From Bacteroidetes bacterium UKL13-3 (GTDB lineage: Bacteria > Bacteroidota > Bacteroidia > UKL13-3), in NCBI GenBank assembly GCA_001602415.1, contig CP012155.1:1612001-1676000 (forward strand): 64,000 nucleotides of DNA, in the 5' to 3' direction. Every line of letters starts with the position of its first letter. Position 1 is the stretch's first letter. Under the pieces are notes generated by a model, which was given only the letters and a program-made list of their open reading frames with translations, ran no database searches and was not told where the DNA came from. Shown piece by piece: positions 26,857 to 35,105 of this stretch. A program made the translations under genes and the position numbers.

Positions 26857-29217
26857 TTAGAATTTTACTGTGAGTTGCAGCATAAACAAACGAGGTGGTC
26901 GCATATCTGCCGGGCGGGTCATTTGTTCGTGGTTGGTTAAATTGTTTACCACGGCATTCAGTTTGAAGTTTGAAGTTAGTTGGCATGAAACGCGCATATC
27001 CATTAACCAATCGCCATCTTTGTTTATGGCTCTTCCATCGGCAATACCCGGAACAGCAAAACGAATAGGTGGTGTTTCAAAAACCCGGTCACTGTTTTTG
27101 TAATAGCTGTTGTATCGAATGCTGTATCCAACGCTCCACATTTTGTAGCTGGCTTCTATATCCGCTTTAAACAAGTGATTGTATCTGTATTTTAGTGTAT
27201 TGGTTGATGTATCACTCCCGGTATTTCTGTAAGTATATTGTCCTTGTTTGGGAGCAGCACCCGGCAAGTTAGCTGATGAGTCGGTTACAAAAACGCGATC
27301 GGGTGTAAGCGAAACAGGATTGATATAAGTATAACCTACCAATGAGCGAATACCAATTTCGCTAATTGCACCGCTTCCGGTTAATGCGGCATCTATTCCA
27401 GTTATGCGGGCATCGCCAATGTTCAAAGATGTGAAGCCAAAACTTTTGAGGAATGCAGATGGATTGTTAAAATCGAGGGCTTTCCATTGTCCAAAATTAA
27501 ATTCCACCATGTTTTGGTATTCGGTGTGAAAATACGCAACATCTGCAAACCCTTGCCAGTTGCTAATTTTAAACCCTTGTTTAATACCCACCTCTGCGTT
27601 CCAACCTGTTTCGCTTCTGAGCTGCGGATTGGGAAAAACATTAATGGCTCCGGCTGATGTTGAAATATACCTTTCTGCAATAGAGGGAAAACGATAACCA
27701 TGTCCGTATGAAGCCCTCAAAAAGGTTGATTTTGTGGCTTCAAAACTTGAACCTGCCCTAAAAATTGTTTTACTTTCACGATTCCCATCCATACTAAATA
27801 TTTCGTGTCGTGCTCCCGAGCTAAAACTCCATCTTTTATAACGAATATCTGCTTGAACATATGGAGCTGTGTTGTGTGATGTGTGCAAGCCATTGTATAG
27901 CGGAGAATTGCTGCTCACATTGCTCATAGCCAAACCACCTGTGATCACCCCTAACTGACGAGGTAATTCTTTTTGCAGCTGGTATTCACCATATACCATC
28001 CAAGAGGCATTATCTTGGTTAACAGATGGGTCTATTGTTTCGATATCATTGATGTTGCGCAATATGCGCGAGCGTATGCGGTGTTTCAATCCCCACACAA
28101 AAAAATCGGCATGTGGATCAATGGAAAATATAGTGGTTTTTGAATTTGTCGTTTGCGAATCGAGCGATGTGTATGCTTGCTGCCAACTTTCCCATAATAA
28201 AAAACTTTGTGCATTGGTGCTCATGATGCTTGCATTTAAACCGTATTGAAGTCCGGCAACTTTCGCATTTCGATAATTGGTGTTAACCGAAAAGCGTATG
28301 CGTTCATCTCGTTCACCCATTCGGTATCCTTCATCTTTTAATCCGTTTAATGCAACAGTTAAATCGAGCCGTTTAATACGTTGCGATTCAAAAAAATTAA
28401 ACCCGTATTGCATGCGGTTGGTATTGCTCCAACGGCTGCTATCTCTCTTGAGCTTATCATATATTCCGGCAAAAGAGGTGAACTGTAACTGTGGTTTATC
28501 TTTGGGCTTTGCAGTGCGAATATTGATTACGCCATTCAAAGCAGATGATCCATATAACACAGATGAAGCGCCTTTAATTACCTCCAGTTGTTCAATATTT
28601 TCGGTGGGTAAAAATTTCCATTGCACTTGGTTGGCATCTCCGGTTATGTATGGCATATCATCCAACATCACCAATACTCTTGATCCCGCTCCGTATGACC
28701 ATCCGCTACCTCCTCTAATATTTGCTTGTCCATCCACAACGTTAACACCGGGTAATTGATTCATAATGTTTTCCATGTTAACCGTAACTTTATTTTCAAT
28801 TAAATACGGTTTAATAATATCGGTTGAAACAGTAACACGTTTAATTTCTTGGTTGTATTTTCCTGCCGATACAACAATTTGATTAAGCTGACTTCCGGAT
28901 GGTTTGAGTGTGATGAGGATGTTTTGAGCGTAAGGAGCCACACGTTGTTTGTGGCTTTCGTAACCCAAATACGTGATGTAAAGATCTACGGAATCGTTGT
29001 AGGAGTGAGGTATGGTAAATTTTCCATTGATATCACTTACTGTTCCCGTTTGAGGATTAATAGAAACACTTGCACCAATTAATGGTTTATGCGTTTCGTC
29101 CTCAATCATACCCGAAAGCGAAAATGCCTGCTGAGCATGGAGTGCTTTCCAACAAAATAGGTTAGTGGCAATAATGATAGTTGCGAGAAAAAATTTAAAC
29201 CAGTAACTTGCTCTCAT
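26857..29217 (-). CDS. TonB-dependent outer membrane receptor
   Basis: About 786 residues. A signal peptide (FFLATIIIATNLFC, then HAQ) is followed by a carboxypeptidase-regulatory-like beta-sandwich (about 30-105, FSLSGMIEDETHKPLIGASV). Next come the plug domain (NIMNQLPGVNVVDGQANIRGG and RVLVMLDDMPY) and a 22-strand barrel ending in aromatic KF. Such receptors import siderophores, vitamins or oligomers using TonB energy. No SusD partner is adjacent, so a metal or vitamin substrate is as likely as glycan. The start at 29217 gives a clean signal peptide. It is divergent from the secreted protein at 29234 with only 16 bp between starts. Confidence 0.9.
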   Translation of the reverse strand: MRASYWFKFFLATIIIATNLFCWKALHAQQAFSLSGMIEDETHKPLIGASVSINPQTGTVSDINGKFTIPHSYNDSVDLYITYLGYESHKQRVAPYAQNILITLKPSGSQLNQIVVSAGKYNQEIKRVTVSTDIIKPYLIENKVTVNMENIMNQLPGVNVVDGQANIRGGSGWSYGAGSRVLVMLDDMPYITGDANQVQWKFLPTENIEQLEVIKGASSVLYGSSALNGVINIRTAKPKDKPQLQFTSFAGIYDKLKRDSSRWSNTNRMQYGFNFFESQRIKRLDLTVALNGLKDEGYRMGERDERIRFSVNTNYRNAKVAGLQYGLNASIMSTNAQSFLLWESWQQAYTSLDSQTTNSKTTIFSIDPHADFFVWGLKHRIRSRILRNINDIETIDPSVNQDNASWMVYGEYQLQKELPRQLGVITGGLAMSNVSSNSPLYNGLHTSHNTAPYVQADIRYKRWSFSSGARHEIFSMDGNRESKTIFRAGSSFEATKSTFLRASYGHGYRFPSIAERYISTSAGAINVFPNPQLRSETGWNAEVGIKQGFKISNWQGFADVAYFHTEYQNMVEFNFGQWKALDFNNPSAFLKSFGFTSLNIGDARITGIDAALTGSGAISEIGIRSLVGYTYINPVSLTPDRVFVTDSSANLPGAAPKQGQYTYRNTGSDTSTNTLKYRYNHLFKADIEASYKMWSVGYSIRYNSYYKNSDRVFETPPIRFAVPGIADGRAINKDGDWLMDMRVSCQLTSNFKLNAVVNNLTNHEQMTRPADMRPPRLFMLQLTVKF

Positions 29218-29233
29218 AAAAAAATTAGATAAT

Positions 29234-29992
29234 ATGAAATCCCTGACCAAAATACTCTTTTTTGCGATTCCTTTATTGGTTTGCATTAATGTGATTGCAC
29301 AACCTTGTACTCCCGATGTAAATTTACCTTACACCCAAGGAACCTTTCCCGAATCTATTCCCGAAGCCAATAGAAATGTAGCTTATAGCCAGGTTATTCA
29401 GTTTAAAGCACCGCTTGATACCAATATTTTTTACAGACCTTTAAACACAACGGTTGCGGTTAAAATTGATTCGTTACGTATTACCGATGTGTTGGGTTTA
29501 CCTCCGGGAATGACGTACAAATGCCACAATAATGCATGTATGGTAAATGGTGGACAAGTTGGTTGTATTGTGTTAGAAGGCATACCCACTCAAGCGGGTG
29601 GATATCCATTGTTGGTGCTAACGCGTACTTCGGGTAAGTTAAAAGGTACACCGCCTTTTCCAGATATTCCGCAAGTACAAAATGATACCAATACGCGGTA
29701 CAATTTATTTGTAAATTGGCCAACAGGTATTGTCCAAATTGTAGAGGCCGGCTCTATTCAAGTATACCCTAATCCGGCTCAATCGTATGTAACGGTTGAA
29801 GGTGATTTTTCAGGAGGTTCGCAAGCCATTTTAGGGGTGTATGATATTGCAGGAAAGAGTGTAAAACAGATTCCATTATCAAAAAATACGTATAAGCAGG
29901 ATATTGCTATTGCCGATTTGCCTGCGGGTTTGTATTCCTTCACCATTCAGTCTGAATTGGGATTGATTTCGAAGCGAATTTTGGTTCGTTAG
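29234..29992 (+). CDS. Secreted protein with T9SS type A sorting domain
   Basis: A 252-residue exported protein. It has a signal peptide (ILFFAIPLLVCINVIAQ), a beta-rich middle (about 25-165) with two Cys near residues 97-111, and a C-terminal type IX secretion sorting domain beginning IQVYPNPAQSYVTVEG and ending KRILVR. The middle domain resembles those in many Bacteroidota cell-surface proteins, with no enzymatic motif visible. It is divergent from the TonB receptor and marks the last core gene before the accessory region that begins near 30039. Confidence 0.75.
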   Translation: MKSLTKILFFAIPLLVCINVIAQPCTPDVNLPYTQGTFPESIPEANRNVAYSQVIQFKAPLDTNIFYRPLNTTVAVKIDSLRITDVLGLPPGMTYKCHNNACMVNGGQVGCIVLEGIPTQAGGYPLLVLTRTSGKLKGTPPFPDIPQVQNDTNTRYNLFVNWPTGIVQIVEAGSIQVYPNPAQSYVTVEGDFSGGSQAILGVYDIAGKSVKQIPLSKNTYKQDIAIADLPAGLYSFTIQSELGLISKRILVR

Positions 29993-30038
29993 AATGAGCA
30001 TGTACCTAGTCACTTTAAACATAAAATAAGAAGGCATC

Positions 30039-30109
30039 TTTGCATCCTTTAATCGTTAATTTTCCGGTTAAAGGATGCAAAATGATCTTCTATAACGTAG
30101 TTATAGCCA
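30039..30109 (+). other. attI-like site, copy 1: inverted repeat plus GTTATAGCCA cassette start
   Basis: Inverted repeat TTTGCATCCTTTAA / TTAAAGGATGCAAA (30039-30081), then CTATAACGTA and GTTATAGCCA (30100-30109). The whole arrangement, including the following AATGGTAGG, recurs at 40221-40300 right after the tyrosine recombinase gene. GTTATAGCCA is the exact reverse complement of TGGCTATAAC at 34803-34812, the other end of this cassette. The site assignment is inferred. Confidence 0.55.
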
Positions 30110-30310
30110 ATGGTAGGGCGACCGTTCAAAAGACAACTGACCAACCAAAATATAAACATTAAAACAAAGACAAACCATTTTGACAGGTGACCAACATACA
30201 GACCATATTTCAACTGGACAGCAACTGAGCCAACACTCATTGCCGACCATTCTGTATTTTTTATTTTTCTCACCACACATTTTTTTAAATTCAATTTTTG
30301 CCAGCCGCAT

Positions 30311-30374
30311 AAATGCCACATTTGGTTTTGCCCGACACACAAGCCGACTCTTCGCAAAACCAAAAGAGCCATTT
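30311..30374 (+). repeat. Covarying hairpin P1 (CACATTT / AAAAGAG family)
   Basis: Outer stem AAATG / CATTT, constant arms CACATTT (30317-30323) and AAAAGAG (30362-30368), inner stem GGTTTTGC / GCAAAACC, and a loop containing CACAAGCCGAC. It lies about 90 nt upstream of the three-gene operon. The rest of 29993-30466 shows no gene. Confidence 0.7.
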
Positions 30375-30466
30375 TACCTCTTACAAATTACTATCTTTGA
30401 CATAGGCTTTAAAAACGAAATTATTTTTAGACTATTGAACGCTATTACTCATAATAACAATATTTA

Positions 30467-31720
30467 ATGAATTCATCTATAATTCCATTAATCGAAAACA
30501 ATGTCACTTTTTCGCCCTACTATTTTTATAATGATTTTATAAAAAAAGTGGCTGATTTCTATCAAAATCACGAAAAAGAAGAAAAAATTCAATTTCGATT
30601 AGCATTAGATTCTGATTTTGATTTTATAGGAAAGAATTTCTTTATAGACCCAATTAGCTTGCCTCTATTGTTAAGCTTGAGTCTACAATTAAAAAACTAT
30701 CACAAATCCCCTTTATCCCTTTTTCTTTCTAATAATTATGGCACTGTAAATATCATAGAATTTCTTTATCGTTCAGATTTTTTTCATTTAGTAGGTGATA
30801 ATAAAAATCCAACATTTCCATTAGGGAAAAACATATTTGATTATAATGAAGCATACCTAGGTGGATTTAAAGGGCAAGGTCAAAGAATTGAACATAAGAT
30901 AAGATGTTATTCCATTCTAGACGATAACCTACAATTAAAATTAAATAACATATTGGACGAAGAAGCTCAAAGAGACTTTTTAGTTGAACATTATACTTAC
31001 AAGGTTAAAGAACATTATGGTATACTTTTGAATGAGAATGATAATACAGGAAATTATACAAATGATTTCGTAGAAATTTTAGCCGAGTTAATTACAAATG
31101 GTGTTTTACATTCAAAGTCGGATACATTTTCCCTAATGTTTTCAGACAAATACAAAACTAAGTTCTCAATCTCTGACAGTGGTATTGGATTATATGATTC
31201 ATTAGATAAAAAAAACAACAATCATTTTTACAAAAAATTTATCTTGTTAAATAGTTTGTCCCAAACATTCAATTTAAAAGTTTCGGAACATATAAAATTA
31301 TCGCTTCTAGCAATATTTGAAACACTTTTCTATTCTATGTTAAAGGATAGAAAAGGCCTCTTTGATTTAATGTGTAATGTGGTAATAAATTGTGGTGGTT
31401 ATTTTAGACTTCATAATAACAATGCACAAGTAATAATTTCATCGAGAATGCTGAATGATATTCAGGTTTTGTACGAAACACGTGCATTAATTTTAAACAC
31501 ACACAATGCTATACTTTTTGGTCAAATACCTGAAAAGGATTTTATAATAAAAATGCAAGAACTGGAAGCAAAAAGTAGGCAGCAGATTATACAATTAGCC
31601 ACATCTATCTTTAAAAAATTCTCACAAGACGTCAAGTTTTCTTCTATTAGATTATTCGAAGTGAAGTTTAGAGGCGTCCATATTGAAGTTGAAATACCTA
31701 ATTCAAATAATACCAAATGA
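30467..31720 (+). CDS. GHKL-type ATPase protein, first gene of a three-gene cassette operon
   Basis: A 417-residue cytosolic protein. Residues about 195-250 carry the GHKL (HATPase) signature: N-box AELITNGVLHS (Glu207, Asn211, His215) and G1 box ISDSGIGL (Asp237, Gly239, Gly241). There is no phosphoacceptor His domain, no receiver and no membrane segment, so this is not an ordinary sensor kinase. It may be a stand-alone ATPase or an anti-sigma-like kinase. The N-terminal 150 residues (IDPISLPLLLSLSLQL) suggest an alpha/beta STAS-like domain, but weakly. It overlaps the next gene by 4 nt (ATGA). Composition is AT-richer than the flanking core genes, consistent with transfer. Confidence 0.75.
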   Translation: MNSSIIPLIENNVTFSPYYFYNDFIKKVADFYQNHEKEEKIQFRLALDSDFDFIGKNFFIDPISLPLLLSLSLQLKNYHKSPLSLFLSNNYGTVNIIEFLYRSDFFHLVGDNKNPTFPLGKNIFDYNEAYLGGFKGQGQRIEHKIRCYSILDDNLQLKLNNILDEEAQRDFLVEHYTYKVKEHYGILLNENDNTGNYTNDFVEILAELITNGVLHSKSDTFSLMFSDKYKTKFSISDSGIGLYDSLDKKNNNHFYKKFILLNSLSQTFNLKVSEHIKLSLLAIFETLFYSMLKDRKGLFDLMCNVVINCGGYFRLHNNNAQVIISSRMLNDIQVLYETRALILNTHNAILFGQIPEKDFIIKMQELEAKSRQQIIQLATSIFKKFSQDVKFSSIRLFEVKFRGVHIEVEIPNSNNTK

Positions 31721-32739
31721 TTATTTCCAAAATTGTAAAAAAAAATATCATTTATTATAAGTTACACGCTGAACAAACAGTCACAGGTACATTTTTAGAT
31801 GAACCGGGTAGTGGGATTTTTGAGGAGATACTAACTCATACAACAATTGACAAACTAGTTAGTGACTCAGAAACAATGTCCCCAAAAGAATTTATACTAG
31901 TTCTCGATTTTAGTAACATTAAGGGATGCCAAAATAACATCAAAAAGAAAATTATTCAACTAATACATAAATTTAAATATGTCGTATTAACAAACATCAC
32001 TAAAAAAATAATTGAAGATATTGAAGTTGGAATTTTTCAAAATCCGAACAACATCGAATCAGATGACTGTTTTCTCAAATTCATTTTATCTAATGAAACT
32101 ATTGAAGAAATTGATTTAGATATTGAAAGTATTTTCATTGATGAATTCTTAGTAAGACTAAAAAAGCATGTTGAGCCGAGCGTTGAAGGAAAGGATATTG
32201 TTCACGACTCCTCCTCTGTATATCTCACATCTTATATAAATATCAAAAGCTTTATTTCTTTGGAAAAAAGTTTCTTCATTTATTCAATTTATCATTTGGC
32301 AATAAAGATTAGAGACCATTGGAAAATTGAATTGAAATCAGAAATTATAAATCAAAAACCTATTTTAATTTGCCAAAACTTGAATAGTTCATACATAACT
32401 TCAGTACTTTCTAGTTTGTTGAAATTAGACATTTTGATACTTGACAAAATAGGTCCCATAAATAAAATTTACAGTACACTTGATAGAAAAATAGAAGAAA
32501 GTAGAAATTACATTGTAGTTTCTGATCTTGTTTGCCTTGGCACTGAAATAAAAATTGCTAAAAGTATAATTGAATTTTTAGGGGGTATATATTTAGGTAA
32601 TGTTTCTATTATTAGAGTTGAAACTATCCTAAAAAAGGATAAATCATACCTTGATACAGAATGTGTATTCAACATTACAAATGAGAATAATAAAGAAATT
32701 GAATATGAAATTAAGACGGCATTAAATATTGTAAGTTAA
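31717..32739 (+). CDS. STAS/PRTase-like protein, second gene of the cassette operon
   Basis: A 340-residue cytosolic protein. Residues about 60-115 (EFILVLDFSNIKGC) look like a STAS or other Rossmann-like strand-helix unit. Residues about 225-310 resemble a type I phosphoribosyltransferase core. The PRPP-loop region is IVVSDLVCLGTE (Asp270, Gly275, Thr276), in which one acidic residue and the TG pair of the classical DDxxTTG motif are replaced. It may therefore bind nucleotide or PRPP without full catalysis. The fold call is by pattern only. The start overlaps the upstream stop by 4 nt and the stop overlaps the next ATG by 1 nt (TAATG), so the three proteins are translationally coupled. Confidence 0.7.
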   Translation: MIISKIVKKNIIYYKLHAEQTVTGTFLDEPGSGIFEEILTHTTIDKLVSDSETMSPKEFILVLDFSNIKGCQNNIKKKIIQLIHKFKYVVLTNITKKIIEDIEVGIFQNPNNIESDDCFLKFILSNETIEEIDLDIESIFIDEFLVRLKKHVEPSVEGKDIVHDSSSVYLTSYINIKSFISLEKSFFIYSIYHLAIKIRDHWKIELKSEIINQKPILICQNLNSSYITSVLSSLLKLDILILDKIGPINKIYSTLDRKIEESRNYIVVSDLVCLGTEIKIAKSIIEFLGGIYLGNVSIIRVETILKKDKSYLDTECVFNITNENNKEIEYEIKTALNIVS

Positions 32740-34586
32740 TGAAAAAAGCAATTATACATATATCCGACTTACACGTAAGCCTTCATGAGGATTTAAAAGG
32801 TAATCCACCTAAAAAAGGTATAAATTCTTGGCTTACAACAAAGCCCAATGATAATATATCCTTAGAATTTGTAAATGCCTTTATAAATTATATCAAAGTC
32901 AAATTTTCAGCTGATTATGAATTTACATTATTAGTTACCGGAGACATTACAAATGAAGCCGATGAAAAAGAGTTTGAATATGCTATAGAGTACTTAAAAA
33001 AAATAACAGCTGAATTAGATATTAAAAAATCGAATATAATGTTATTGCCAGGTGACCATGATGTAAATCAAACTGACAATAAAGAGGCCTTTAAAATTGG
33101 TAAAACAAAAGGTGATTTAAGAAATTCTTATGAGTACTATGAAAAGTATGACAAGTTTTCTTCATTCTATTATAAATTTTTTGAAAGTAATTTCAATAAA
33201 GAAAAAGCAATAATCAATTTACTTGAATATGAAGAAGAAAAACTTCTATTAATGGGTTTAAACTCAAATTATTTAATTGATTATGAAGGAGGCAATGGAT
33301 TTATTGAAACAGAAAAACTCCGTATCGAGTTAAAAGAACTTAATTCAAAATATTCCGATTATTCTAAAATAGTTTCATTTCATCATAATATTTATTCATC
33401 ATATGAAAATAAAGGAACTGGTCAATGGGATTTAAATAATAGAAAAGATATACTTGCAATATTTAATCAATTTGGTATTAAATGTATTCTTTATGGAAAC
33501 GAACACACCAGAGATTCGAAATTTTTCGGTTCAAAAAAAGAAGACTTAATGTATAGATGCGATAGTGGTTGCTTTGCATCGAAAGGTGCAATTCAGCCCT
33601 CTTTTAAAGTCTATGAACTTGAACATAGTAAAGAACAATTTAAAATTAAAAACTCTCTAATACTTTTACAAAATGCTAATAAACTTGATGAGCAAGATTT
33701 TGGCAAATGGGGTATTCAAGATAACTATGATTTAAATGAGCTAGAAGAAATAATTTTAATCGAATCACCATCCAAAGCTTTATTAGAAATAAACCTTTTA
33801 GATAAGTTAATTGAAGAAAAAGTAATTGAAAACAGCCCCGTCTTTATAGAAGATACTAACGTCTATACTAACAATTATTATAAAGAAAAACTGTTTAACA
33901 TTGTAAAAAACAAAAAAATATTTCATTCTGGTCACTTTCATTGGAGTGAAACATCAAGGGCTCATAATTGGATTGATATATCAAAAATATTGAATGATAA
34001 GGATGATCTTTATGATGCTAAAAATGCAATAATAGATGTGATTGAAATATGTAAATTATACAATAAATTCGATTTTATAATAGGTTTAGGGATTGAGGGA
34101 AATATTCTTTCAACAAGGGCATCGATCAAGTATGATAAACCATATTCTTTTCTACCATACTCATATCGTTATGATGAACATAATAAATACGAAAAAGTAT
34201 TAAACTTTAAAAATGATAATATATCTAAATCAGTACTAATCATTACAGATGTCGTAAATGATGGAAGAACACTTAGAAAGTTAATTAATAAGAGAGAACC
34301 AGAATTCTTTAAAAATGTAAATAAAATTATTGTTGTTTCTCTCTTTTATACAGGTAGTGACAACTCAAATTCAACACAAATATTAAACACGGTTGAGGGT
34401 AATTATGACGACCAAAATGACCATTTAGAACACAGAATTGAATATTATTATGTTTTGAATATGAAAGTTGAGAAATGCCCTTATGGAGCAAATTATGAAA
34501 CAGAATGCATTATAGTTAGAGATGGATTAGGTTGTGTACATAATTTTTACGACAAAGCTAAAGCGAATGAAAAAAAATCAAAATAG
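32739..34586 (+). CDS. Metallophosphoesterase-phosphoribosyltransferase fusion, third gene of the cassette operon
   Basis: A 615-residue protein. The N-terminal half (1-290) is a calcineurin-like phosphoesterase with HISDLH (Asp10, His12), LVTGDIT, LLPGDHD, SFHHN and YGNEH. The last replaces the first His of the usual GHxH. The C-terminal half (about 390-600) is a type I phosphoribosyltransferase. Its PRPP loop is IITDVVNDGRT (Asp504 to Thr511), close to the DDVxxTGRT form, with Thr in place of the first Asp. The fusion suggests a pathway that makes or breaks a phosphorylated nucleotide or sugar signal. It is the last gene of the operon and is followed 10 nt later by hairpin P2 and then the cassette end. 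Confidence 0.78.
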   Translation: MKKAIIHISDLHVSLHEDLKGNPPKKGINSWLTTKPNDNISLEFVNAFINYIKVKFSADYEFTLLVTGDITNEADEKEFEYAIEYLKKITAELDIKKSNIMLLPGDHDVNQTDNKEAFKIGKTKGDLRNSYEYYEKYDKFSSFYYKFFESNFNKEKAIINLLEYEEEKLLLMGLNSNYLIDYEGGNGFIETEKLRIELKELNSKYSDYSKIVSFHHNIYSSYENKGTGQWDLNNRKDILAIFNQFGIKCILYGNEHTRDSKFFGSKKEDLMYRCDSGCFASKGAIQPSFKVYELEHSKEQFKIKNSLILLQNANKLDEQDFGKWGIQDNYDLNELEEIILIESPSKALLEINLLDKLIEEKVIENSPVFIEDTNVYTNNYYKEKLFNIVKNKKIFHSGHFHWSETSRAHNWIDISKILNDKDDLYDAKNAIIDVIEICKLYNKFDFIIGLGIEGNILSTRASIKYDKPYSFLPYSYRYDEHNKYEKVLNFKNDNISKSVLIITDVVNDGRTLRKLINKREPEFFKNVNKIIVVSLFYTGSDNSNSTQILNTVEGNYDDQNDHLEHRIEYYYVLNMKVEKCPYGANYETECIIVRDGLGCVHNFYDKAKANEKKSK

Positions 34587-34596
34587 TATACACACA

Positions 34597-34663
34597 GTTG
34601 TAAGCACATTTGCAAGCCGCACAAGCCCAAGCACAGACCAAAGCTTGCAAAAGAGCTTGCAAC
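34597..34663 (+). repeat. Covarying hairpin P2
   Basis: Outer stem GTTGTAAG / CTTGCAAC (one T.G), constant arms CACATTT (34605-34611) and AAAAGAG (34649-34655), inner stem GCAAGC / GCTTGC, and a loop containing CACAAGCCC. It lies immediately after the three-gene operon. Confidence 0.7.
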
Positions 34664-34802
34664 TCTCCAGCCTAGACAAAATTGAATTAAAAAAAATCTC
34701 CTCCCCTTCAAAAAATAAAAAATACCCAACACACAGCCGTCACTCAATGACGCAGAAACTCAATATTGACAATGGTTTGCAAGGACGGACAACAAGAGCC
34801 AC

Positions 34803-34940
34803 TGGCTATAACAGCGGTCTTGCTCTATAGCCGTTAACGTACTAAAATGAGCAGTTTTCTTCGCATTTATTTTTATCTTGGCAGGACAAATTAACCTTCC
34901 GTAGCCGGCACCTGCGTCAGGCCGCGAAACGTTAGCGGTC
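34803..34940 (+). other. attC-like recombination site 1
   Basis: It starts TGGCTATAAC, complementary to the cassette start at 30100, and ends AAACGTTAGCGGTC. Between them is an imperfect inverted repeat with GCGGTCT (34814-34820) pairing AGGCCGC (34919-34925). The length of about 130 bp and the AAC / GTT ends resemble the large attC sites of chromosomal integrons. Confidence 0.6.
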
Positions 34941-35005
34941 ATTTTAAAAGACGACCGAGTAATGACAAACAGACAGAAAAAATGAAAAGAAAAGCCCACG
35001 CTTCT

Positions 35006-35071
35006 GCAAAATTAAAAGAGCTGCAATGCAACCGCACAAGCCGACACAAATTGCAGCACATTTGCTTTTGC
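35006..35071 (+). repeat. Covarying hairpin Q1 (arms swapped)
   Basis: Outer stem GCAAAA / TTTTGC, arms AAAAGAG (35014-35020) and CACATTT (35057-35063) in the opposite order to the P type, inner stem CTGCAAT / ATTGCAG, and a loop containing CACAAGCCGACAC. It lies upstream of the nuclease-helicase gene. With P2 and attC site 1 it accounts for most of 34587-35105. Confidence 0.72.
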
Positions 35072-35105
35072 CCTCCCCACATCCTACGTTTTAATCCGAC
35101 AGATT

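Noticed and set aside
28277-28759. Long antisense open frame within the TonB receptor gene
   Set aside because: A shadow of the receptor coding sequence with no signal peptide or domain.
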